Assembly: GCA_963995525.1 (NCBI GenBank)
Contig: CAXEFP010000012.1
Coordinates: 682,001 to 746,000 of the forward strand
Length of the DNA stretch: 64,000 bases
Direction of reading: 5' to 3'
DNA from: Escarpia spicata
Lineage: Eukaryota > Annelida > Polychaeta > Sabellida > Siboglinidae
Shown here: positions 52,489 to 64,000 of the stretch, piece by piece
Position numbering within the stretch: the stretch's first letter is position 1
Layout of the letters: every line of letters starts with the position of its first letter
The notes under the pieces: generated by a model
What the model was told of the DNA's origin: nothing
Database searches by the model: none
The model's input: only the letters and a program-made list of their open reading frames with translations
Position numbers and translations under genes: made by a program

Positions 52489-54444
52489 ACATGCATAACA
52501 TCTATTTGGGGTAAGACCACAGTAAGGATCCTTCCGCCGAAAAAAGTGCACTACAAATACCGTTTTGCTGTGATATGCATTAATTTTTTTCGAACATTTT
52601 GACATGGGACATGTTTGTCTCGTGAGTACTGAATGTCCTGCTGCTTTAGACAAGATAAAACATCAAATGGGGATGAGTTTTCACACCTATAACTTACGTA
52701 ATATGTTCTTGTAACTTACGTGACGGGGATAAAACGGTAACATGCATTCCCATTTGGGGTTAATCTAGTTATGTGTGTAGCTTGATATCAATATAGCCTT
52801 CGTGAAGATTTGTAACATGCAAAACATCTATTTGGGGTAAGACCACATTAAATATCCTTCCGCCGAAAAACGTGCATTACAAATACCGTTTTGCTGTGAT
52901 ATGCATTAATTTTTTTCGAACACTTTGATATGGGACATGTTTGTCTCGTGAATACTGAAGGTACTGCTGCTTTAGACAAGAAAAAACTTCAAATGGGGAT
53001 GAGTTTTCACACCTATAACTTACGTAATATGTTCTTGTAACTTACGTGACGGGGATAAAACGGTAACATGCATTCCCATTTGGGGTTAATCTAGTTATGT
53101 GTGTAGCTTGATATCAATCTAGCCTTCGTGAAGATTTGTAACATGCAAATCATCTATTTGGGATAAGACCACATTAAGGATCCTTCCGCCGAAAAAAGTG
53201 CACTACAAATACCGTTTTGCTGTGATATGCATTAATTTTTTTCGAACACTTTGACATGGGACATGTTTGTCTCTTGAGTACTGAATGTACTGCTGCTTTA
53301 GACAAGAAAAAACTTCAAATGGGGATGAGTTTTCATACCTATAACTTACGTAATATGTTCTTGTAACTTACGTGACGGGGATAAAACTGTAACATGCATT
53401 CCCATTTGGGGTTAATCTAGTTATGTGTGTAGCTTGATATCAATCTAGCCTTCGTGAAGATTTGTAACATGCAAAACATCTATTTGGGGTAAGACCACAT
53501 TAAGGATCCTTCCGCCGAAAAAAGTGCACTACAAATACCGTTTTGCTGTGATATGCATTAATTTTTTTCGAACACTTTGATATGGGACATGTTTGTCTCG
53601 TGAGTACTGAAGGTACTGCTGCTTTAGACAAGAAAAAACTTCAAATGGGGATGAGTTTTCACACCTATAACTTACGTAATATGTTCTTGTAACTTACGTG
53701 ACGGGGATAAAACGGTAACATGCATTCCCATTTGGGGTTAATCTAGTTATGTGTGTAGCTTGATATCAATCTAGCCTTCGTGAAGATTTGTAACATGCAA
53801 AACATATATTTGGGGTAAGACCACATTAAATATCCTTCCGCCGAAAAAAGTGCACTACAAATACCGTTTTGCTGTGATATGCATTAATTTTTTTCGAACA
53901 TTTTGACATGGGACATGTTTGTCTCGTGAGTACTGAATGTACTGCTGCTTTAGACAAGATAAAACATCAAATGGGGATGAGTTTTCACACCTATAACTTA
54001 CGTAATATGTTCTTGTAACTTACGTGACGGGGATAAAACGGTAACATGCATTCCCATTTGGGGTTAATCTAGTTATGTGTGTAGCTTGATATCAATCTAG
54101 CCTTCGTGAAGATTTGTAACATGCAAATCATCTATTTGGGATAAGACCACATTAAGGATCCTTCCGCCGAAAAAAGTGCACTACAAATACCGTTTTGCTG
54201 TGATATGCATTAATTTTTTTCGAACACTTTGACATGGGACATGTTTGTCTCGTGAGTACTGAATGTACTGCTGCTTTAGATAAGAAAAAACTTCAAATGG
54301 GGATTAGTTTTCACACCTATAACTTACGTAATATGTTCTTGTAACTTACGTGACGGAGATAGAACGGTAACATGCATTCCCATTTGTGATTAATCTAGTT
54401 ATGTGTGTAGCTTGATATCAATCTAGCCTTCGTGAAGATTTGTA
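52489..54444 (+). repeat. Eleven-unit HOR, partial copy 2 (six units)
   Basis: Units at 52489, 52815, 53141, 53467, 53793 and 54119 match 48903-50858 in order and private markers: GAATGTCC with ATCAATATAG, AACGTGCATTAC with CGTGAATAC, TCTCTTGAG with AAACTGTAAC, and CATATATTTGG with a B head and A body. The first A here has the GCATAAC head, as at 50859, whereas 48903 has GCAAAAC. Copy 2 stops matching at 54445, where the F block begins. Confidence 0.88.
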
Positions 54445-54770
54445 ACATGCATAACATCTATTTGGGGTAAGACCACAGTAAGAATCCTTCCGCCGAAAAA
54501 AGTGCACTACAAATACCGTTTTGCTGTGATATGCATTAATTTTTTTCGAACACTTTGATATGGGACATGTTTGTCTCGTGAGTACTGAAGGTACTGCTGC
54601 TTTAGACAAGAAAAAACTTCAAATGGGGATGAGTTTTCATACCTATAACTTACGTAATATGTTCTTGTAACTTACGTGACGGGGATAAAACGGTAACATG
54701 CATTCCCATTTGGGGTTAATCTAGTTATGTGTGTAGCTTGATATCAATCTAGCCTTCGTGAAGATTTGTA
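54445..54770 (+). repeat. Subtype F reference monomer
   Basis: This subtype combines a D-like head (T8, GCATAAC), an A-like G34 with a private A39 (ACAGTAAGAATCC), and a B/D-like body (C109, T115, G146, GAAAAAACTTC) with TTTTCATACC. Copies start at 54445, 55423 and 56726 (the last has CATCTCTTTGG). It looks like a recombinant that has since been amplified locally, because all three copies share A39. Confidence 0.85.
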
Positions 54771-57700
54771 ACATGCAAAACATCTATTTGGGGTAAGACC
54801 ACATTAAGGATCCTTCCGCCGAAAAAAGTGCACTACAAATACCGTTTTGCTGTGATATGCATTAATTTTTTTCGAACATTTTGACATGGGACATGTTTGT
54901 CTCGTGAGTACTGAATGTACTGCTGCTTTAGACAAGATAAAACATCAAATGGGGATGAGTTTTCACACCTATAACTTACGTAATATGTTCTTTTAACTTA
55001 CGTGACGGGGATTAAACGGTAACATGCATTCCCATTTGGGGTTAATCTAGTTATGTGTGTAGCTTGATATCAATCTAGCCTTCGTGAAGATTTGTAACAT
55101 GCAAAACATCTATTTGGGGTAAGACCACAGTAAGGATCCTTCCGCCGAAAAAAGTGCACTACAAATACCGTTTTGCTGTGATATGCATTAATTTTTTTCG
55201 AACACTTTGACATGGGACATGTTTGTCTCGTGAGTACTGAATGTACTGCTGCTTTAGATAAGAAAAAACTTCAAATGGGGATTAGTTTTCACACCTATAA
55301 CTTACGTAATATGTTCTTGTAACATACGTGACGGAGATAGAACGGTAACATGCATTCCCATTTGTGATTAATCTAGTTATGTGTGTAGCTTGATATCAAT
55401 CTAGCCTTCGTGAAGATTTGTAACATGCATAACATCTATTTGGGGTAAGACCACAGTAAGAATCCTTCCGCCGAAAAAAGTGCACTACAAATACCGTTTT
55501 GCTGTGATATGCATTAATTTTTTTCGAACACTTTGATATGGGACATGTTTGTCTCGTGAGTACTGAAGGTACTGCTGCTTTAGACAAGAAAAAACTTCAA
55601 ATGGGGATGAGTTTTCATACCTATAACTTACGTAATATGTTCTTGTAACTTACGTGACGGGGATAAAACGGTAACATGCATTCCCATTTGGGGTTAATCT
55701 AGTTATGTGTGTAGCTTGATATCAATCTAGCCTTCGTGAAGATTTGTAACATGCAAAACATCTATTTGGGGTAAGACCACATTAAGGATCCTTCCGCCGA
55801 AAAAAGTGCACTACAAATACCGTTTTGCTTTGATATGCATTAATTTTTTTCGAACATTTTGACATGGGACATGTTTGCTCGTGAGTACTGAATGTACTGC
55901 TGCTTTAGACAAGATAAAACATCAAATGGGGATGAGTTTTCACACCTATAACTTACGTAATATGTTCTTGTAACTTACGTGACGGGGATTAAACGGTAAC
56001 ATGCATTCCCATTTGGGGTTAATCTAGTTATGTGTGTAGCTTGATATCAATCTAGCCTTCGTGAAGATTTGTAACATGCAAAACATCTATTTGGGGTAAG
56101 ACCACAGTAAGGATCCTTCCGCCGAAAAAAGTGCACTACAAATACCGTTTTGCTGTTATATGCATTAATTTTTTTCGAACATTTTGACATGGGACATGTT
56201 TGTCTCGTGAGTACTGAATGTACTGCTGCTTTAGACAAGATAAAACATCAAATGGGGATGAGTTTTCACACCTATAACTTACGTAATATGTTCTTGTAAC
56301 TTACGTGACGGGGATAAAACGGTAACATGCATTCTCATTTGGGGTTAATCTAGTTATGTGTGTAGCTTGATATCAATCTAGCCTTCGTGAAGATTTGTAA
56401 CATGCAAATCATCTATTTGGGATAAGACCACATTAAGGATCCTTCCGCCGAAAAAAGTGCACTACAAATACCGTTTTGCTGTGATATGCATTAATTTTTT
56501 TCGAACACTTTGACATGGGACATGTTTGTCTCGTGAGTACTGAATGTACTGCTGCTTTAGATAAGAAAAAACTTCAAATGGGGATTAGTTTTCACACCTA
56601 TAACTTACGTAATATGTTCTTGTAACTTACGTGACGGAGATAGAACGGTAACATGCATTCCCATTTGTGATTAATCTAGTTATGTGTGTAGCTTGATATC
56701 AATCTAGCCTTCGTGAAGATTTGTAACATGCATAACATCTCTTTGGGGTAAGACCACAGTAAGAATCCTTCCGCCGAAAAAAGTGCACTACAAATACCGT
56801 TTTGCTGTGATATGCATTAATTTTTTTCGAACACTTTGATATGGGACATGTTTGTCTCGTGAGTACTGAAGGTACTGCTGCTTTAGACAAGAAAAAACTT
56901 CAAATGGGGATGAGTTTTCATACCTATAACTTACGTAATATGTTCTTGTAACTTACGTGACGGGGATAAAACGGTAACATGCATTCCCATTTGGGGTTAA
57001 TCTAGTTATGTGTGTAGCTTGATATCAATCTAGCCTTCGTGAAGATTTGTAACATGCAAAACATCTATTTGGGGTAAGACCACATTAAGGATCCTTCCGC
57101 CGAAAAAAGTGCACTACAAATACCGTTTTGCTGTGATATGCATTAATTTTTTTCGAACATTTTGACATGGGACATGTTTGTCTCGTGAGTACTGAATGTA
57201 CTGCTGCTTTAGACAAGATAAAACATCAAATGGGGATGAGTTTTCACACCTATAACTTACGTAATATGTTCTTGTAACTTACGTGACGGGGATAAAACGG
57301 TAACATGCATTCCCATTTGGGGTTAATCTAGTTATGTGTGTAGCTTGATATCAATCTAGCCTTCGTGAAGATTTGTAACATGCAAAACATCTATTTGGGG
57401 TAAGACCACAGTAAGGATCCTTCCGCCGAAAAAAGTGCACTACAAATACCGTTTTGCTGTGATATGCATTAATTTTGTTCGAACATTTTGACATGGGACA
57501 TGTTTGTCTCGTGAGTACTGAATGTACTGCTGCTTTAGACAAGATAAAACATCAAATGGGGATGAGTTTTCACACCTATAACTTACGTAATATGTTCTTG
57601 TAACTTACGTGACGGGGATAAAACGGTAACATGCATTCCCATTTGGGGTTAATCTAGTTATGTGTGTAGCTTGATATCAATCTAGCCTTCGTGAAGATTT

Positions 57701-58681
57701 GTAACATGCAAATCATCTATTTGGGGTAAGACCACAGTAAGGATCCTTCCGCCGAAAAAAGTGCACTACAAATACCGTTTTGCTGTGATATGCATTAATT
57801 TTTTTCGAACATTTTGACATGGGACATGTTTGTCTCGTGAGTACTGAATGTACTGCTGCTTTAGACAAGATAAAACATCAAATGGGGATGAGTTTTCACA
57901 CCTATAACTTACGTAATATGTTCTTGTAACTTACGTGACGGGGATAAAACGGTAACATGCATTCCCATTTGGGGTTAATCTATTTATGTGTGTAGCTTGT
58001 TATCAATCTAGCCTTCGTGAAGATTTGTAACATGCAAAACATCTATTTGGGGTAAGACCACATTAAGGATCCTTCCGCCGAAAAAAGTGCACTACAAATA
58101 CCGTTTTGCTGTGATATGCATTAATTTTTTTCGAACATTTTGACATGGGATATGTTTGTCTCGTGAGTACTGAATGTACTGCTGCTTTAGACAAGATAAA
58201 ACATCAAATTGGGATGAGTTTTCACACCTATAACTTACGTAATATGTTCTTGTAACTTACGTGACGGGGATAAAACGGTAACATGCATTCCCATTTGGGG
58301 TTAATCTAGTTATGTGTGTAGCTTGATATCAATCTAGCCTTCGTGAAGATTTGTAACATGCAAAACATCTATTTGTGGTAAGACCACAGTAAGGATCCTT
58401 CCGCCGAAAAAAGTGCACTACAAATACCGTTTTGCTGTGATATGCATTAATTTTTTTCGAACACTTTGACATGGGACATGTTTGTCTCGTGAGTACTGAA
58501 TGTACTGCTGCTTTAGACAAGATAAAACATCAAATGGGGATGAGTTTTCACACCTATAACTTACGTAATATGTTCTTGTAACTTACGTGACGGGGATAAA
58601 ACGGTAACATGCATTCCCATTTGGGGTTAATCTAGTTATGTGTGTAGCTTGATATCAATCTAGCCTTCGTGAAGATTTGTA
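54445..58681 (+). repeat. F-At-A block
   Basis: Order: F (54445), At (54771), A/C mosaic (55097), F (55423), At (55749, 325 bp, TGTTTGCTCG), A (56074), C (56400), F (56726), At (57052), A (57378, ATTAATTTTGTTCG), C/A mosaic (57704), At (58030), A (58356, TTTGTGGTAAG). The At units at 54771 and 55749 share GGGATTAAACGG. This block is unusually rich in scattered private substitutions. Confidence 0.86.
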
Positions 58682-61600
58682 ACATGCAAAACATCTATTT
58701 GGGGTAAGACCACATTAAATATCCTTCCGCCGAAAAAAGTGCATTACAAATACCGTTTTGCTGTGATATGCATTAATTTTTTTCGAACACTTTGATATGG
58801 GACATGTTTGTCTCGTGAGTACTGAAGGTACTGCTGCTTTAGACAAGAAAAAACTTCAAATGGGGATGAGTTTTCACACCTATAACTTACGTAATATGTT
58901 CTTGTAACTTACGTGACGGGGATAAAACGGTAACATGCATTCCCATTTGGGGTTAATCTAGTTATGTGTGTAGCTTGATATCAATCTAGCCTTCGTGAAG
59001 ATTTGTAACATGCAAATCATCTATTTGGGATAAGACCACATTAAGGATCCTTCCGCCGAAAAAAGTGCACTACAAATACCGTTTTGCTGTGATATGCATT
59101 AATTTTTTTCGAACACTTTGACATGGGACATGTTTGTCTCTTGAGTACTGAATGTACTGCTGCTTTAGATAAGAAAAAACTTCAAATGGGGATTAGTTTT
59201 CACACCTATAACTTACGTAATATGTTCTTGTAACTTACGTGACGGAGATAGAACGGTAACATGCATTGCCATTTGTGATTAATCTAGTTATGTGTGTAGC
59301 TTGATATCAATCTAGCCTTCGTGAAGATTTGTAACATGCAAAACATCTATTTGGTGTAAGACCACATTAAATATCCTTCCGCCGATAAAAGTGCATTACA
59401 AATACCGTTTTGCTGTGATATGCATTAATTTTTTTCGAACACTTTGATATGGGACATGTTTGTCTCGTGAGTACTGAAGGTACTGCTGCTTTAGACAAGA
59501 AAAAACTTCAAATGGGGATGAGTTTTCACACCTATAACTTACGTAATATGTTCTTGTAACTTACGTGACGGGGATAAAACGGTAACATGCATTCCCATTT
59601 GGGGTTAATCTAGTTATGTGTGTAGCTTGATATCAATCTAGCCTTCGTGAAGATTTGTAACATGCAAATCATCTATTTGGAATAAGACCACATTAAGGAT
59701 CCTTCCGCCGAAAAAAGTGCACTACAAATACCGTTTTGCTGTGATATGCATTAATTTTTTTCGAACACTTTGACATGGGACATGTTTGTCTCGTGAGTAC
59801 TGAATGTACTGCTGCTTTAGATAAGAAAAAACTTCAAATGGGGATTAGTTTTCACACCTATAACTTACGTAATATGTTCTTGTAACTTACGTGACGGAGA
59901 TAGAACGGTAACATGCATTCCCATTTGTGATTAATCTAGTTATGTGTGTAGCTTGATATCAATCTAGCCTTCGTGAAGATTTGTAACATGCATAACATCT
60001 ATTTGGGGTAAGACCACATTAAAGATCCTTCCGCCGAAAAAAGTGCACTACAAATACCGTTTTGCTGTGATATGCATTAATTTTTTTCGAACATTTTGAC
60101 ATGGGACATGTTTTGTCTCGTGAGTACTGAATGTACTGCTGCTTTAGACAAGATAAAACATCAAATGGGGATGAGTTTTCACACCTATAACTTACGTAAT
60201 ATGTTCTTGTAACTTACGTGACGGGGATAAAACGGTAACATGCATTCCCATTTGGGGTTAATCTAGTTATGTGTGTAGCTTGATATCAATCTAGCCTTCG
60301 TGAAGATTTGTAACATGCAAATCATCTATTTGGGATAAGACCACATTAAGGATCCTTCCGCCGAAAAAAGTGCACTACAAATACCGTTTTGCTGTGATAT
60401 GCATTAATTTTTTTCGAACACTTTGACATGGGACATGTTTGTCTCTTGAGTACTGAATGTACTGCTGCTTTAGATAAGAAAAAACTTCAAATGGGGATTA
60501 GTTTTCACACCTATAACTTACGTAATATGTTCTTGTAACTTACGTGACGGAGATAGAACGGTAACATGCATTGCCATTTGTGATTAATCTAGTTATGTGT
60601 GTAGCTTGATATCAATCTAGCCTTCGTGAAGATTTGTAACATGCAAAACATCTATTTGGTGTAAGACCACATTAAATATCCTTCCGCCGAAAAAAGTGCA
60701 TTACAAATACCGTTTTGCTGTGATATGCATTAATTTTTTTCGAACACTTTGATATGGGACATGTTTGTCTCGTGAGTACTGAAGGTACTGCTGCTTTAGA
60801 CAAGAAAAAACTTCAAATGGGGATGAGTTTTCACACCTATAACTTACGTAATATGTTCTTGTAACTTACGTGACGGGGATAAAACGGTAACATGCATTCC
60901 CATTTGGGGTTAATCTAGTTATGTGTGTAGCTTGATATCAATCTAGCCTTCGTGAAGATTTGTAACATGCAAATCATCTATTTGGGATAAGACCACATTA
61001 AGGATCCTTCCGCCGAAAAAAGTGCACTACAAATACCGTTTTGCTGTGATATGCATTAATTTTTTTCGAACACTTTGACATGGGACATGTTTGTCTCGTG
61101 AGTACTGAATGTACTGCTGCTTTAGATAAGAAAAAACTTCAAATGGGGATTAGTTTTCACACCTATAACTTACGTAATATGTTCTTGTAACTTACGTGAC
61201 GGAGATAGAACGGTAACATGCATTCCCATTTGTGATTAATCTAGTTATGTGTGTAGCTTGATATCAATCTAGCCTTCGTGAAGATTTGTAACATGCATAA
61301 CATATATTTGGGGTAAGACCACATTAAAGATCCTTCCGCCGAAAAAAGTGCACTACAAATACCGTTTTGCTGTGATATGCATTAATTTTTTTCGAACATT
61401 TTGACATGGGACATGTTTTGTCTCGTGAGTACTGAATGTACTGCTGCTTTAAACAAGATAAAACATCAAATGGGGATGAGTTTTCACACCTATAACTTAC
61501 GTAATATGTTCTTGTAACTTACGTGACGGGGATAAAACGGTAACATGCATTCCCATTTGGGGTTAATCTAGTTATGTGTGTAGCTTGATATCAATCTAGC

Positions 61601-64000
61601 CTTCGTGAAGATTTGTAACATGCAAAACATCTATTTGGGGTAAGACCACATTAAATATCCTTCCGCCGAAAAAAGTGCATTACAAATACCGTTTTGCTGT
61701 GATATGCGTTAATTTTTTTCGAACACTTTGATATGGGACATGTTTGTCTCGTGAGTACTGAAGGTACTGCTGCTTTAGACAAGAAAAAACTTCAAATGGG
61801 GATGAGTTTTCACACCTATAACTTACGTAATATGTTCTTGTAACTTACATGACGGGGATAAAACGGTAACATGCATTCCCATTTGGGGTTAATCTAGTTA
61901 TGTGTGTAGCTTGATATCAATCTAGCCTTCGTGAAGATTTGTAACATGCAAAACATCTATTTGGGGTAAGACCACATTAAATATCCTTCCGCCGAAAAAA
62001 GTGCATTACAAATACCGTTTTGCTGTGATATGCATTAATTTTTTTCGAACACTTTGATATGGGACATGTTTGTCTCGTGAGTACTGAAGGTACTGCTGCT
62101 TTAGACAAGAAAAAACTTCAAATGGGGATGAGTTTTCACACCTATAACTTACGTAATATGTTCTTGTAACTTACGTGACGGGGATAAAACGGTAACATGC
62201 ATTCCCATTTGGGGTTAATCTAGTTATGTGTGTAGCTTGATATCAATCTAGCCTTCGTGAAGATTTGTAACATGCAAATCATCTATTTGGGATAAGACCA
62301 CATTAAGGATCCTTCCGCCGAAAAAAGTGCACTACAAATACCGTTTTGCTGTGATATGCATTAATTTTTTTCGAACACTTTGACATGGGACATGTTTGTC
62401 TCTTGAGTACTGAATGTACTGCTGCTTTAGATAAGAAAAAACTTCAAATGGGGATTAGTTTTCACACCTATAACTTACGTAATATGTTCTTGTAACTTAC
62501 GTGACGGAGATAGAACGGTAACATGCATTCCCATTTGTGATTAATCTAGTTATGTGTGTAGCTTGATATCAATCTAGCCTTCGTGAAGATTTGTAACATG
62601 CAAATCATCTATTTGGGATAAGACCACATTAAGGATCCTTCCGCCGAAAAAAGTGCACTACAAATACCGTTTTGCTGTGATATGCATTAATTTTTTTCGA
62701 ACACTTTGACATGGGACATGTTTGTCTCGTGAGTACTGAATGTACTGCTGCTTTAGATAAGAAAAAACTTCAAATGGGGATTAGTTTTCACACCTATAAC
62801 TTACGTAATATGTTCTTGTAACTTACGTGACGGAGATAGAACGGTAACATGCATTCCCATTTGTGATTAATCTAGTTATGTGTGTAGCTTGATATCAATC
62901 TAGCCTTCGTGAAGATTTGTAACATGCATAACATCTATTTGGGGTAAGACCACATTAAAGATCCTTCCGCCGAAAAAAGTGCACTACAAATACCGTTTTG
63001 CTGTGATATGCATTAATTTTTTTCGAACATTTTGACATGGGACATGTTTTGTCTCGTGAGTACTGAATGTACTGCTGCTTTAAACAAGATAAAACATCAA
63101 ATGGGGATGAGTTTTCACACCTATAACTTACGTAATATGTTCTTGTAACTTACGTGACGGGGATAAAACGGTAACATGCATTCCCATTTGGGGTTAATCT
63201 AGTTATGTGTGTAGCTTGATATCAATCTAGCCTTCGTGAAGATTTGTAACATGCAAAACATCTATTTGGGGTAAGACCACATTAAATATCCTTCCGCCGA
63301 AAAAAGTGCATTACAAATACCGTTTTGCTGTGATATGCGTTAATTTTTTTCGAACACTTTGATATGGCACATGTTTGTCTCGTGAGTACTGAAGGTACTG
63401 CTGCTTTAGACAAGAAAAAACTTCAAATGGGGATGAGTTTTCACACCTATAACTTACGTAATATGTTCTTGTAACTTACGTGACGGGGATAAAACGGTAA
63501 CATGCATTCCCATTTGGGGTTAATCTAGTTATGTGTGTAGCTTGATATCAATCTAGCCTTCGTGAAGATTTGTAACATGCAAAACATCTATTTGGGGTAA
63601 GACCACATTAAATATCCTTCCGCCGAAAAAAGTGCATTACAAATACCGTTTTGCTGTGATATGCATTAATTTTTTTCGAACACTTTGATATGGGACATGT
63701 TTGTCTCGTGAGTACTGAAGGTACTGCTGCTTTAGACAAGAAAAAACTTCAAATGGGGATGAGTTTTCACACCTATAACTTACGTAATATGTTCTTGTAA
63801 CTTACGTGACGGGGATAAAACGGTAACATGCATTCCCATTTGGGGTTAATCTAGTTATGTGTGTAGCTTGATATCAATCTAGCCTTCGTGAAGATTTGTA
63901 ACATGCAAATCATCTATTTGGGATAAGACCACATTAAGGATCCTTCCGCCGAAAAAAGTGCACTACAAATACCGTTTTGCTGTGATATGCATTAATTTTT
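58682..64000 (+). repeat. B, C and D/A-hybrid block without G34 A monomers
   Basis: Order: B, C, B, C, D/A (58682, 59008, 59334, 59660, 59986); C, B, C, D/A (60313, 60639, 60965, 61291); B, B, C, C, D/A (61618, 61944, 62270, 62596, 62922); B, B, C partial (63249, 63575, 63901). C-B-C-D/A recurs at 1305 bp (59008 and 60313) with TCTCTTGAG, GCATTGCC and TTGGTGTAAG. D/A-B-B recurs at 1631 bp (61291 and 62922) with TTTAAACAAG and ATGCGTTAATT. The array runs off the window end. Confidence 0.9.
59986..60312 (+). repeat. D/A hybrid monomer, 327 bp (amplified recombinant)
   Basis: The head is D (T8, AAAGATCC) and the body is A (T109, C115, T146, ATAAAACATC), with an extra T in ACATGTTTTGTCTCG. The same hybrid with the same insertion occurs at 61291 and 62922, so one recombination product was amplified. 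A different D/A hybrid at 10762 lacks the insertion and has T115, so it arose separately. Confidence 0.87.

Larger units (their letters stand above)
1..64000 (+). repeat. 326-bp tandem satellite array, whole window
   Basis: A single 326-bp unit repeats head to tail from the first to the last base, giving 196 complete units and one partial. The strand given is simply the orientation as read, since all units point the same way. Most units are exactly 326 bp; a few are 324, 325 or 327 bp because of small indels. Subtypes differ from each other at roughly 5 to 20 positions. No unit is inverted and no foreign sequence interrupts the array. Length, uniformity and higher-order organisation are typical of eukaryotic centromeric, pericentromeric or subtelomeric satellites; which of these applies is not visible here. 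The family is not one I recognise. Confidence 0.98.

Noticed and set aside
1..64000. CRISPR-like or direct-repeat defence array
   Set aside because: There are no unique spacers; the whole 326-bp unit repeats, which is satellite organisation.
1..64000. Telomeric repeats or subtelomeric boundary
   Set aside because: No TTTAGGG, TTAGGG or TTAGG tandem stretch is present. CTTTAGAC occurs once per monomer but is not tandem.
1..64000. Transposon or LTR origin of the unit
   Set aside because: No terminal repeats, target-site duplications, reverse transcriptase or transposase frames are seen, and no element interrupts the array.

Overview
The whole 64 kb window is one uninterrupted head-to-tail satellite DNA array. 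The repeat unit is 326 bp. With the unit phased at ACATGCA, position 1 starts the first monomer, and the window holds 196 complete monomers plus a 100-bp partial one at 63901-64000. Every monomer is in the same orientation. I see no gene, RNA gene, transposon, telomere repeat, CRISPR array or unique sequence. An array of this size, with subtypes organised into higher-order repeats (HORs), points to a eukaryotic chromosome: centromeric, pericentromeric or subtelomeric heterochromatin. Plant or animal cannot be decided from sequence alone, and I do not recognise the satellite family. Composition of monomer 1 by hand count is about 38% GC.

Monomers fall into subtypes defined by linked diagnostic bases (numbers are positions within the monomer). 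A: G34, T109, C115, T146 and ATAAAACATC near 167. B: AAATATCC at 36-43, T63, C109, T115, G146. C: T10, A23, T163, T187, A239, G244, T269, A271. D: T8, AAAGATCC at 36-43, T115, G146; D' is D with A29. E: T37, A98, T152. F: T8, G34, A39, T115. At is A with T34 in place of G34. A+ is A with T38. C' is C with G146. Names with a slash are mosaics.

Layout. 1-15.3 kb: mostly A-B-C-D tetramers (1304 bp) with A-B dimers and local duplications. 15.3-22.5 kb: a decamer of 3261 bp present twice. 22.5-25.1 kb: transitional. 25.1-38.8 kb: subtype E appears, in A-C-E trimers (978 bp) nested in a dodecamer of 3912 bp present twice. 38.8-43.0 kb: A-B-C-D tetramers return. 43.0-48.9 kb: A-C-C-D-A pentamers and an A variant with GAGTGTAC. 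48.9-54.4 kb: an 11-monomer (3586 bp) repeat. 54.4-58.7 kb: F-At-A units. 58.7-64.0 kb: B, C and a D/A hybrid, with no G34-type A monomers.

The G34-type monomers also carry a 63-codon minus-strand open frame. I treat it as a by-product of one base substitution, not a gene. The main interest is a readable record of unequal exchange and gene conversion: hybrid junction monomers, linked haplotypes running across monomer boundaries, and nested HORs of 3, 4, 5, 8, 10, 11 and 12 units.
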